The notes below the pieces were generated by a model that saw nothing but the letters and a program-made list of their open reading frames with translations, was not told the DNA's origin and did no database searches. The position numbers and the translations under genes are program-made. Below are positions 47,575 to 58,560 of a stretch of DNA of 64,000 bases, one piece after another. This stretch comes from Sphagnum compactum (lineage: Eukaryota > Bryophyta > Sphagnopsida > Sphagnales). Each line of letters starts with the position of its first letter. Position 1 is the first letter of the stretch. The DNA lies in assembly GCA_965153455.1 (NCBI GenBank), contig OZ234501.1:10974001-11038000 (forward strand). Direction: 5' to 3'.

Positions 47575-47722
47575 GATTGAAATGCGCAAGAAGCTCGTCC
47601 GCGAAACCGGGTTGGTCCGCCACCGGATTCCCCCTCTTCTTCAACGCTGATTGAAATGCGCAAGAAGCTCGTCCGCGAAACCGGGTTGGTCCGCCACCGG
47701 ATTCCCCCTCTTCTTCAACGCT
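47575..47722. repeat. Perfect 74-bp tandem duplication in captured kinase exon 1
   Basis: GATTGAAATGCGCAAGAAGC... at 47575-47648 is repeated without mismatch at 47649-47722. Because 74 is not a multiple of three, the two copies are read in different frames, yet the reading frame stays open and leaves the exon in the phase needed by exon 2. Confidence 0.95.
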
Positions 47723-47899
47723 GATCACATCTAGATAAAATTGTTGCGGTCGCCATTCGTCGTCGTCCTCCTCCTCTTCCATCTAGGGACTTCGATTTCA
47801 AGACCTGGTCCTGTCCGTCCGTCGAGGTCCTGAAACCAAGATCGGCACCTGGACGGACAGACAGACGGACAGACGGACAGACACACTGTTGTAATTATA

Positions 47900-50800
47900 T
47901 ATAAGATTGTAGATTTAATGTAATTTCAGTTTACTTTTGTTGTTGTAGCTCTGACACAAGCTCAATTTGACCTTGCTAATCCTACTAAATTGAAAATTCC
48001 TCAAGTTATATCTGCTCCCATATTTTTGTGGTTATAAATGCATACTCCTAAGAATTGACTTCTTATAAAATAGATTTTACCTGTTTTAAAATCTATTCAA
48101 TAGCCTCCTTCCTAGGGTTATCTTTTCCTCCTTTAAGGTCTCCTGGTTCTTCTACTATTCTTGTACCTGATGGTCTTGCCCCATGAATATTCCCTCTATT
48201 TTTTTATTCATATGAAGTCTCTAGTTTTGAATATAGAACTAAAAGCTCATATTCAAATGATGGCATAATTTTTTCCATTTGAGAAATCATGTGTTTCTGT
48301 ACAACCTTTCATTTCTCTCATACCTTCTGTAGACCTTCCCAATATCTTTATGGATATTATCCTAAACTACATCCCACCATAGGTTTGCATCTTTTTCTTC
48401 CATTAATAATGCCTTGAGTTTTACTTGAAACAAAGTATTGTGCTTCTTGAATTATTATTTTCCCTAAAGACAATATCATAATTGAAGGGCTGTACTTTGC
48501 GGGTCTCCTCCAGAAGTTTGTTCAACTTTTTAATAAAAGCCATCCACTTTTGCAAATTTTTATCCATCTGTGCATGCCTCTAGTTAGCTTGCCTTTGTAC
48601 CTCATTCTTGGCTTGATATGCATTGGCATTATTCACTTTGAGCTCCTCCAACTCTTTCTACTACTTCCAGAGAGTATCCTCTGTGTTCTCTAAAATTTAC
48701 TATGTTGTACACTCAGAGTATCATTTTATGCTTTTAAATTCTAATAATTGGCATTTGTCTCCTTTAAAGTTACCTGCAAGGAAACCTTTTATATTCTGAT
48801 GTTCTCCAAATCCTTACTTTGCTTCTCCATGTTATTGATCTTCTGTTTGGACATGGAGTTCTGCCAATACCTAACCATTCTCATTGTTCCTATCCATCAA
48901 CTATGCTTTGAACCTTTGCTCCTTTTCCAAAGCCCCCTGCAGATTCTATATAGATCTATCCTTCTCTATGATTTGTTTATTCTTTATCTCCAAATCAGAA
49001 AGTCTAAGCAAAATATTTGTCATCTGTACACTATATTCTCCTACCTGTTGAAACACAGTAGCGACTCTTATGTGTTCATCCAATTGTGCTTCTATCCCTT
49101 GCACAAACCTTGGTGTATGAAACCTAGGAATCTGACCTTTAGAACTTGTACCTGATGAACCTAAACTCTTATGTGCATTCCAGATTTCTAAATACATTCA
49201 TGCGTATTGTAGAACTTAGTCTTGAAGGCAACATACCTTAATTATTTTATGGCGATGGAACAAATTGTTTTACTTTTGGTGGATCCATGTCAAAATCCTG
49301 TATCTGGTCCATTGCCAAGTTCTGAATTTGAAATTGTGACTCCTTCTTGGGCCATCTCTAATGCTCCTGCTAATCAGATTTTCGCTCTTGATTAGGAAAA
49401 ATGAGTAATTTTGGATTAGACTTAGGAGATATGAATTTCTCCTTTTATTTTTGATTTTGCTATTGTTGCTTCCTCATCAATTTTGTTGTTTATTCAGGAT
49501 CAATACTACCTCTCATTGCAGTTTCCTCCTTTCTTTTTTGTCGTTTTTGGAGAGTCTTTCTCTTCTCATCATCATCAAATTGAAACATCAAAAACTACTC
49601 TTATGGTTGTCTTTGGTCTTTGGCTGTTTTTCCTTTTTAGGAAAGATGTGTGTAAGGTTCAAAGGTCTTTTGTTCTTAATGAACCTCTCCCTCAAACTAT
49701 TTCTTCTTCTTTTGTCCTCTTGAGGCTACTCTGCTTGTTTATTCTTCTCCTATGATTTTGCTCCTTCTAATGGAAACCACTTTGGAAACATAACTTTTAG
49801 GACTATGGTAAAATGACATACATCCTTTTTTTATTCTCTTTTGGCTATTCCTTCAATAATATTTTTTGACACTTCTCCCATCTAATCAATTCCTTAACCA
49901 ATTGAAAATACATGATTGCAACCCAATTGACAGACTTTCCATGATCTATTATGGAGATCATCATGGCAGACTTATTGCTAAAATACTACACCTTATCCTT
50001 TTAGTAAATAATTGGCAAAATGGCTGCAAATCTATTAACATACTTTGACCTCATCTTTTTCACAACCCACCTTTCATTGGTGTTATAAGTGTTAGGGACT
50101 ATATCTGTTGTTTCCGCCAATGCTACTATGGCATCATACATTTATGCTTGGTTTGCCTCTACCTCTCCTGTATGGCAGATTTTAAAAACTTCTGCCAACA
50201 AATGTTTGTCTATTATTCTTTGTTCCTCCCCCAACATAACCTTGATTTTGTTATGTTCAAGATCCAACTTCCAGTTGTTAAGAAACTCTACCAAAATGTT
50301 ATGGTAGGGAGTCTTCCACTCAATTTCAAACAATCCTATTAATCCAATTTTATTTGCTTAGACTTTTTCTTCCTTTTCAAAGCTTGTCCAAAATAAAATG
50401 TTTTTCAAATTGTTATTATAACTTTGCTCTGTTGGAGTAAAGACATACTTAACTTCATCATCTTGGTGAGTACGCATTTTTTTCCCACATAGATGTGCAA
50501 CCATTGTTTGTTGACTTGTTCTCTTTGTGCGCTTCTTGTTGGGAATATGAACTATCTCTGAAATCTACTCTTGAGTATGTTGCTTTTGATGTAATGGCGA
50601 TTGTTGTTGTTGTTGCAAATTATGTCCTTCTACTAGTCTTCTTGAGAATCTAAAATAGAAATGGGACCGACTTGCTCACTAGGACTTGCCTCTCTTTTGA
50701 GCTTCCTAAAGCTATATTTCTTCAATGTTTCCTTATAATCTCTCTTATCTTTTCTAATTGCTTCAAAAGCTCTCTCAAACTTGGATATTGGAAAAGATTT

Positions 50801-51180
50801 CTAAGAAGAAGAATTATAAACTATAGAAGGAAAAGGCGGACCTCTTTTTGGAGACTTATACTATAAAGGCAAAATGTTTGCAAATTTTTGATGTTCTTTC
50901 AATCTCTCTTGCTCCTCTTTCAACTTCTATAACTTCTCCACAAAACTTTCTTCAACACTCATTTTGGAGACAAAAAAGATTGAAACTTGCTTGTGGAAAA
51001 CGAAAACAAATAGTCGTTTTGGTGTTTACTACCTTCTGAAACGTATCACCTTGTTTCATGAAACGATGTTTCACTTTTCTTTTTAAGGCCATCATTTTAA
51101 TGATTTGTATTTTTTTGTAAAAATTCGACATCTGTCCTCTCTTGCTTAAATTCATATCGACATCAACATGGGCTATAGTT
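47900..51180 (-). pseudogene. Post-integrase extra coding region of the Tat-like element
   Basis: About 3 kb on the element's sense strand downstream of integrase holds one decayed but long coding-like region. Words read in broken frames include NFYKKIQIIKMMALKRKVKH (about 51125), TPYHNILVEFLNNWKLDLEH and KVMLGEEQRIIDKHLLAEVF (about 50310-50190), NERWVVKKMRSKYV (about 50010), and a coiled-coil-like DLEIKNKQIIEKDR (about 48970). No env-like signal peptide or membrane span is evident, and no named domain was recognised. Position resembles the extra ORFs reported 3' of pol in some plant Ty3/gypsy lineages. Confidence 0.5.
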
Positions 51181-51499
51181 AATACATGTTGACCAAGGAA
51201 TTATGTGGATGTGGGTATTGGGTAATTATGATGATATCTCTAAATTTGATGACCTAATGTTGGTTATATTATAGATTTCATTTAGCCTATGTTGAGTCAA
51301 TAGATCAGCATAATTTTGTTCTGACGTGAATGACTTATCTTCCCCACAATTTAGTAACTGTGAAGTTATATAATCATGGTTTGGGTATTTATTCATAACC
51401 TATTAATTCATCAGATTTCATAGGGTTTTTTCTCATACTACTATTTGATCAGTCCCAATAATCTCTATTTTTTTCTGATCTTCTGAATCTTCATAAAAT

Positions 51500-54400
51500 A
51501 TTTCTTCCATGTTGTTTGAATCTATGGATAATAAAGACTTATGATCCTTTGAACTCTAAATCCCCTTCAATGTCTGATCCACATATGTATATGTTTCAAC
51601 TTATTAACATTGACCAATATTGGGTTTGGTTCAAAATTGTAACAGAAACAAAAAGAACATTATTATTGGGTAAGCAATATTGTACCCTAAATGGACCAAA
51701 TCATCTTTTCTTGAATTTTCCTAGATGTGTTTTTTCTCCTTGGGAAACCATAAGACATAATCGTCAAATTGGAATTTCTTTTTAGTATTTTTCTATTGAC
51801 TCCATAAAAATCTACTCAATTAGTTGGCCCCCACATTATTCTAAGCTTCCAATTTGTTCTCCTGTAGTATTTCCAATTCTGTAATTCTGGTTGTTAACAT
51901 TCTGGTTGGTTTTACATCTTTGTGGTCCCCACTAATAGCTTACAAAACATATTCTATTAGCATTAGAGGATGCAAACCATAGACTAAGTAGTAAGGTGTA
52001 TAACATGTTGCCACCTTGTAAGTAGTCTTATATGAAAACATAATTGTGGATAGATGTTCATATGTCTATTTTTTTTTTCATTAACCAACTTGGTTAGTAG
52101 TTTAGCAATAACTTTGTTAGTAGACTCTACTTGTCCATTTCCTTGTCGATAATATGTAGTAGAATTAACATGCTTCAATAAAAACTGTTATGTTAGGTGT
52201 TTTATTGTGTCATTGATGAAATGTACTCCTTGATATGTAACTATGGTCAATGGACATCTAAATCTGGTCAAAATATATTCATATAGGAATGTAACTGTAA
52301 CTATTACAATATTAGTTCTAAGTACCTTTGCTTCTACCCAATTAATTGCATATATTTGTAGCTACCAAAATACATTTGTTTCCTGTTAGTCTTTTGGTTA
52401 GTTTAATTAGACCTATAAAATCTAAACCCCACTCCATAAAAGGTTCTTTTGGAAGTGTTGTTACCAATTTGGCTAAACTTTTTTGTTTTGAGTCTTCCAA
52501 TTTTCTAACAGTTGTCATAGTTTTTACAAAAGTCATGAATATTATTGAATAAAGTTGGCCGCCAATATCTTGCATCCATAATTTTCTTTACAATAATATA
52601 TGTAACAAAATGTCCTCATGCCACTCCTTCATGTAGCTCCTTCAGAACAATTTGTGCTTCTAAGGTGGTCAAACATCTATGCATTCTATTATCTTGTCCC
52701 ACTCTATACATAATTCCCTTTTTAAGAGTAAAAGGTTATGCCTTTCTAGCCAACCTTCTGTTTCTAAGCCAAGTTCAAAATTTCTAACATCTAACCTGTC
52801 TTTAAATAGGTTTTTACTTGCTGGGTCTAGATAAGTTCTACATAAAATAATGATGCATCCACAGTCTAATTTGGGACACCCAATGGTTTTGAACTATTTG
52901 ATAATCTAGATAAAGCATCAACAACTACATGTGTTCTACTAGGTTTGTAGACTACTATGAATTCCTACTCCAAGAATAATAACAACCATCTTGCTATCCT
53001 TCCTAACACTTGTGGTTTGTTGACCAAATACACTAGAGCCATATGGTCTACATAAAAAGCAAATTTGTTTCCCAACAAGAAATGTCTGAACTTATGCAAA
53101 ACATAAACCATTATTAAGGCTTTTCTTTTTGTAGTAGTATAATTATGTTCCATTTTATTGAGCAGTTTATAGGCATATACTATAGGTTGGTCATGCTTAC
53201 CAGTTGGGTTTTGTGTTAGCATTGCACCCACTACCAACAATGATGCATATGTGTGCACATGAAACTCCAACTACCAATTTGGAGGTATCATAATTGGTGC
53301 TTCCATGTACTTCTGCTTGATTTGATCCCAAGCTTCTTGACATTTTGTGGTCCACATAAAAGGTTTTGTCTTCCTCATCAACTTGGTGATTGGTGTCATG
53401 ATAAAGGCAAAATTCTTGATGAAACATCTATAAAGTTGAGCCATACTATTAAAGACTTGAATTTGCTATGGATTTGTAGGTACTAACATATTCACTATTG
53501 CTTGAACCTTTTTAGGGTCTAGTATTTTTCCTTCCTTGGAAACTATAAATCTAAAAATCAGTCTTGAAAATACCATAAAGGCACATTTCTTTGGGTTAAG
53601 ACTTATTTTATATTCATTTCATTTCTAAAAGCAAAGTCTGAGCTTCATCAAATGACTCTCCATATCATTATAAACTATGAAGTCATTCCAAAAATATCTT
53701 CATCAACTAGTTTAAGTACTCTTTGAAGGCTCTGTTAATTGCTCTTTGGAAAGTTGGTGGCCCATTTTTTACACTAAATGGCATCACCGTCCAAACTAAA
53801 GCTCCCCAATTTGTTACAAAAGTTGTTTTGTATCTATCTTCAAGGGTTATAAAAATCTGATGGTATCTTGAATATCCATTTAGAAATGAGTAGGCTTCAT
53901 ACCCTGCTATGGTGTTCAATACTTCATCAAAAATGGTAAAGGATAAGGATATTTTTTGATTACCTTATTCAACTTTCTGAAATCCACACAAATTCTCAAA
54001 TTTCCATGCTTTTTAAGCACTACCACTATGGGTGATAACCATGTAGCCCTTTCTATTGGTTGAAAGAATCTAGTTACTAGTAGTTTATCAATGTCTTGTT
54101 TGACAATTACAACATAATTAAGGTTCAATCTTTACCTTGCTTGATGTGTTGGTGGTATTAAGGTATCTAACTCAATTTTGTGTTGAGCCAATTTTGGAGG
54201 TATGCCTTTTAGATCTTTGTAAGTTGAAGCAAACACATCCTTGAACTCCTTAAGTAGCATCTAAAGCTCTTTAGTCTTTTCCTTTGTCAATTATGCATTA
54301 ACTTTGATGTATTGTGGATTTGCCTTTGTGTCAAGATTCAACTTAACAAGTTGTTGTTCTTTAGTTAAAGTCCAACTTGTTATGTAAAAATTTTGTACCT

Positions 54401-55150
54401 ATATTTTTGTTAGTGTTTCATCCACTTGAATATCATCCTAGCTATGATCCTAGCTATAAACTTTGTCTTCCAATGATACCTCTGATTTGACACAAAAGTT
54501 TTTTAATTTAATTGTTGAAGGCACCACTTCTGCAACTCTTTGATTTGATGTCCCTTGCTTTGGATTAGATTCCTTGGTGTTTTTGATTTCTAACATTCCA
54601 ACAGTCAACAATGAAACTGTTTCATTTGATATATAATTGTGCTAATTGAGAACAATTTTGGTTTTGTTTCAAAGATTAGATCTTCCTTTTCATTTGTTAA
54701 TCTTTCCATCAAGTCAGAACAAACCAATACTTGGGGCCTTCTAGCTTCTACTCCCAATTTCCTGTTAATCAATATTGTTTTGACTATTCCATTACCTTTA
54801 ACAATAATGACATTGTTACCCTAGTCATGTGTAACCTTTGCATTTCTGAGCCAAGGTCTTCCCATCAACATAGAACAGTTAGAATCTACCACACTATTTT
54901 TCAGAATAATAAATGTGGTTATATATGAAATACCATGTATGTGAATCTTCAAATTTTTGATAATTTGTAGAATTATAGTCATACTCTAATTTGTCATTTT
55001 AAGGTGGTATGGAGCTTGTTTTGGTTTGGGTAAACCTAATTTTGTTATGAGGTTTTTTGTTATAATGTTCACACTTGTTCCTCCATTTAACAAAACATCC
55101 TCAACAATGTTCTTCCCAACTTGTATTTAGATAACTGCCATTTGGTTATC
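51500..55150 (-). pseudogene. Decayed pol of the Tat-like element: protease, RT, RNase H, integrase
   Basis: Read right to left. Protease about 55100-54780: the expected catalytic DGG site reads NGG (LLNGGTSVNI), and MGRPWLRNAKVTHD follows. RT 54128-53650: RATWLSPIVVVLKKHGNLRI, CVDFRKLNKVIKKYPYPLPF, YKTTFVTNWGALVWTVMPFS; the FLDD catalytic block is degraded. RNase H 53270-52965: the first catalytic Asp reads Tyr (VHTYAS) and the Glu of the TTEREAL block reads Lys (TTKRKAL). Integrase 52700-51600: a zinc-finger region, EPFMEWGLDFIGLIKLTKRL, GNGQVESTNKVIAKLLTKLV and a C-terminal FGPFRVQYCLP block. Stops are frequent. Domain order and motifs fit the Tat lineage of Ty3/gypsy. Not functional. Confidence 0.85.
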
Positions 55151-55559
55151 TACCTCTATAACTGTAGTGTTAAGTTCAGAACATGTCTCAAACATTGTGG
55201 CTACACTAGGTTCTAATATCATTTTAATAGTTATATTAGGTTTTTTTGGTTTTTGTTTTTGCCACATATATTTTTTAAGATCTGGTGTTATCTTTAGCAA
55301 TTGACTTAACCTCAAAGTATCGGTAGTTTCCAGCATCTGTTTACTGATATCTTGGATTATTTATTCCATGGACATAACTTTGTTGATGGGACTAACAAAT
55401 GAACTTTGTGATATAATTGGTTCTATGGACACCTCAAATTGTGGCAATCTTGCCCAACTTGTACTCCACTATACTTTCTCCTTTGGAATTAGATTTTATG
55501 GTGGCTCTTTTGCTTGCATCTCTTGTATAGTCTTGACAAAAGATTGTTGTAGTCTCTAC

Positions 55560-57320
55560 TCCTCTTCCTAGTCAGCATCAGACTTCTTCTTGATTGGTTT
55601 TCTGTCTTTGAACACTTGTTCTTCAATAACCTTATTCTTAATGATGGCCATGTTCACATCCACCATATGAACTGAAGGATTTGAGACCTTCGACTTTACC
55701 ACAACTTGTTTATTTGTTGGCTTCATCCCTTTGTTCTTAAACATATTCTGCATATCATTATTCTTAGGATAATTTATGATCTTATGTCTAGTGTCACCAC
55801 AAATATGATAAGAATACCTCATAGGCCTTTGTACTTTAATCTATTGAGTAATACCCTAAGAAACTATAGGAACAAGGTCTTCCTTTCTTTTGACTCTACA
55901 AGTTTCAACATTATGGTTTGTCCTTTGATAATTTGTATAATACATTCTTATTTTCTCTAGGATTGTTTGAGGTTTTTGAACTAATATTGTCTTACTACTT
56001 TGTGGTACTAATAGATTACTTATAGCCTCTACTTCAGAAATTCCTTCTTCACGAACCAAAGCTGCTTCCTTATGTTGCTGCATAGTTTCTCTCTTCATGT
56101 TTGCTCTTGCTACACGCAAATATGGTTGTAATCCATATCTAAAAATAATAGTTAAGAAATAATTTATTGTTTTATGTTGAAAACTATTAGCCAACTTCAG
56201 TAATCTCTCATAATAGACTTCCACTCTTTCATTTTTCCTCCTGCTTTATGTTTTTCAACTATAGGTAAAATTGTTCATCATTCTAAATTTTTCTGTACCT
56301 TTTTCAAAAAACCAACTACAATTCTACAAAAATATAATTTGGGTAATCTCCCATATAATTGTTACATCAGTCAGACACAATATCTCTAAGGGTAAATGAA
56401 CATATTAACAAAATCTGCATCATCTATTTCACTATTTGATTAATGGTAGTTTTAAATACTTTAACATGAGCATCTGGGTCAAAATCTTTGACATACTCAA
56501 GATAGTTAAGTGGCTAATGATAAGGTATGTTTGATGGTAATGGTGGCCTAGTTGGATTCACCATTGGCAATCCAAAATATCCTAGAGCTCTTGGTGGTCC
56601 TAGTGGATCTAAGTTGTTTCTTCTTAGACCTCATGGCTAACTAACAAAAATTCTATTCACCTCTTTGGACATATCTTCATGCAAACTCACAAATTCTATT
56701 CCCTTTAAAGTTTGTGGTCTAAATCTGATACCAACAACATTATGGACTAGTGCTGATACAAATGGAGCTTCAGTAACTATGATCATAGACTTAGGCATTG
56801 CCACAGATTTTATTGGTTTCATTATGAAATTTGAAATTCTTGCATAGGTAACTCCAATATTGTTTTGATGTAACAAACTTGGTACATGAGCTACATAAAT
56901 AGGTATTACATCTACCACAAATTGAGCTTTCATTTCCACTTTGTTATCTTTCCAAATTTGTTCTTTGAGTCTATTTAGAATTCTGACCTTCTCATAGTAC
57001 AGATCCTTTTATATGTCCATGATTCCTTGCTTTTGTAGATTTTGAATTCATATTCTGAAAATGCTTAGCAAGTCTTTGCCTCGCATTATCTTCAATAAAG
57101 GACATTCATTGATCTGATGTCCAATTTGATGGCAATATGTGCAACTTGGATAATGTGGTCTTGGAACTTTGTTCACACTATGAATCCCTCTATTCCAATC
57201 CTTTGGGATTCTTCTAACAATGCTTCCATTTTGTTAATTAAATTTGGGTTCACTATACTTCACTCTCATAGCCATAGGAACACCTTTTGTTATTATTGGT
57301 TCTACTCTTGGTAAGATTAC
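55560..57320 (-). pseudogene. Decayed gag of the Tat-like element with three zinc-knuckle sites
   Basis: Minus strand. A first zinc-knuckle (CTYCHQIGHQINEC, CX2CX4HX4C, about 57150-57105) lies well before gag. Gag proper is recognisable from DPDAHVKVFKTTI (about 56490) through YYERLLKLANSFQHKT (56210), QPYLRVARANMKRETMQQHK and SEVEAISNLLVPQSSKT. It is followed by two tandem but damaged knuckles, YYTNYQRTNHNVETC and YHICGDTRHKIINY, where Cys residues have become Tyr. An ORF with its own knuckle ahead of gag is reminiscent of the extra ORF1 of Ogre-type elements; that link is inference. Confidence 0.65.
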
Positions 57321-58196
57321 AATTTCTTGTCTAGTTACAAGTATCGACTCAACTCCTTTGGACATTTTGATACCTTAAGTATGGTTTTTTGTTCAACGAC
57401 ATAACGAATCAGAGGTTCAAAATTTTGAGTTATTTGTTCAAACTCTTCATTTTCTAGCCATCTTTATAAAGGAGGTGAAATGGATCTACACCTTGGTACA
57501 ATTTCTTCCCTTTATGACTTGTTGAATCTTTGTTTTTCTTATTGAATCAGAGCATCAAAGTTATGTTGATGCATTAGATCTACTGATTCTAACACCATTC
57601 TCTTTCGAGGTTTAAATTTCCGACTCCTTCATTTAAATTCAACATGTGAGTTTGCATTTTCAATTTGACGTTCTTCCTTCCTAGAATTTTGTTGCAGACT
57701 ATTGGTGCGCTTTTGTGCTTCACTAGTTTGCACTTCACAAGGAATAATTGGTGTTGCCTAAGGCAATTTGTGGCCTGTAGGTCTTTCGTCTGTCCACGAA
57801 TGTTTTTGTTCAGTTGGAGAAACTATTCGAGGTGTTAAAAATTATTGATTGATTTAATCTACATTCAAATTATTGTTAATGGCAATGCCATTATCCATTT
57901 GTTCATGTAATACAACTTGATTTAATTGTTTCCTCAGACTTCTAATTACAATTTTATTTTCCATTTCTCCACATCCTAATTCAAATTTGAACAAACTTCT
58001 GCATTAGAACAAAATCATCACAGTTAGCTACTATGCTTAGATCTGCTTCCTAAACAAAATTATGATCAAGATTTGGAAACAGCAGAAAATGAAATTGAAG
58101 TTCACTATCTATCTATAAAAATAAAAATTCCAGCAACAAGACATAAACAACATTTTGAAATTCACTTTAAATTCAAACTTTGGGATGGTCACCAAA

Positions 58197-58560
58197 TGGT
58201 AAATACAAAATCTCTAATCCTATATTATGGTCTAAAATCTGGACTGAAATGCAATAAAACCAATATTAACAAAATTTGCTCATTCAGATCTACTTAGAAC
58301 TAGTTTCAAAATTAAAATCCAGTAATGAAGGTATGATAAAAACATCAAAACAACCAACTCTGGTTATGGAAACAAACTTTTCCAGAAATTCAAGTGTTCT
58401 TCTTTCATACTCCATTAAAGCTCCATGTTTTCCAATGATACAACGGTATTCATCTCTTTTTTTTTTCCAAAAATATTCTTCAACAAAAATAGTCCTATGT
58501 TCTATTCAAATTCAAATGGTGATAAAAACTATGTAATTTAGTTAGTAATTCTTAAAACAA
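58197..58560 (-). repeat. LTR (5' in element direction)
   Basis: 364 bp, partner of 45159-45522. In element direction it starts TGTTTTAAGAATTAC and ends GTATTTACCA. A run of T/A near 58460-58470 marks one of the few length differences from the other LTR. Confidence 0.9.

Larger units (their letters stand above)
47061..47782 (-). pseudogene. Captured 5' fragment of a STY8/17/46-type ACT-domain Raf-like kinase (two exons)
   Basis: Minus strand. Exon 1 47782-47562 starts MEEEEDDDEWRPQQFYLDVI and ends ADELLAHFNQLPT plus two bases (phase 2). Exon 2 starts at 47179 and ends near 47065-47061, reading [20 protein letters not shown] and [15 protein letters not shown]. This is the conserved N-terminal block that precedes the ACT domain in the plant STY8/STY17/STY46 kinases. 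Splice sites and phases agree. The ACT and kinase domains are absent; after exon 2 only about 50 bp separate it from the first helicase exon. Exon 1 contains a perfect 74-bp tandem duplication. Assignment is from memory of family motifs. Confidence 0.75.
45159..58560 (-). mobile_element. Tat-like Ty3/gypsy LTR retrotransposon, degenerate, with nested insert
   Basis: Bounded by two direct 364-bp LTRs (45159-45522 and 58197-58560), both running TGGTAAATAC...AAAACA on the plus strand, so each starts TG and ends CA when read in element direction (minus). Order of domains from right to left: zinc-knuckle ORF, gag, protease, RT, RNase H, integrase, a long extra coding region, LTR. Beside the right LTR, TGGTGACCATCCC begins two bases in, at the position of a primer-binding site; the tRNA is not identified. 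Outer 5-bp flanks (AGGAT, ACCAT) do not match, and the polypurine tract is not clear. The body has many stops. A GC-richer block with host gene fragments is nested at about 45.96-47.89 kb. Confidence 0.85.

Noticed and set aside
46489-47782. A single intact host gene spanning the kinase and helicase exons
   Set aside because: The two parts belong to unrelated families and each lacks most of its domains, so this is a composite of captured pieces.
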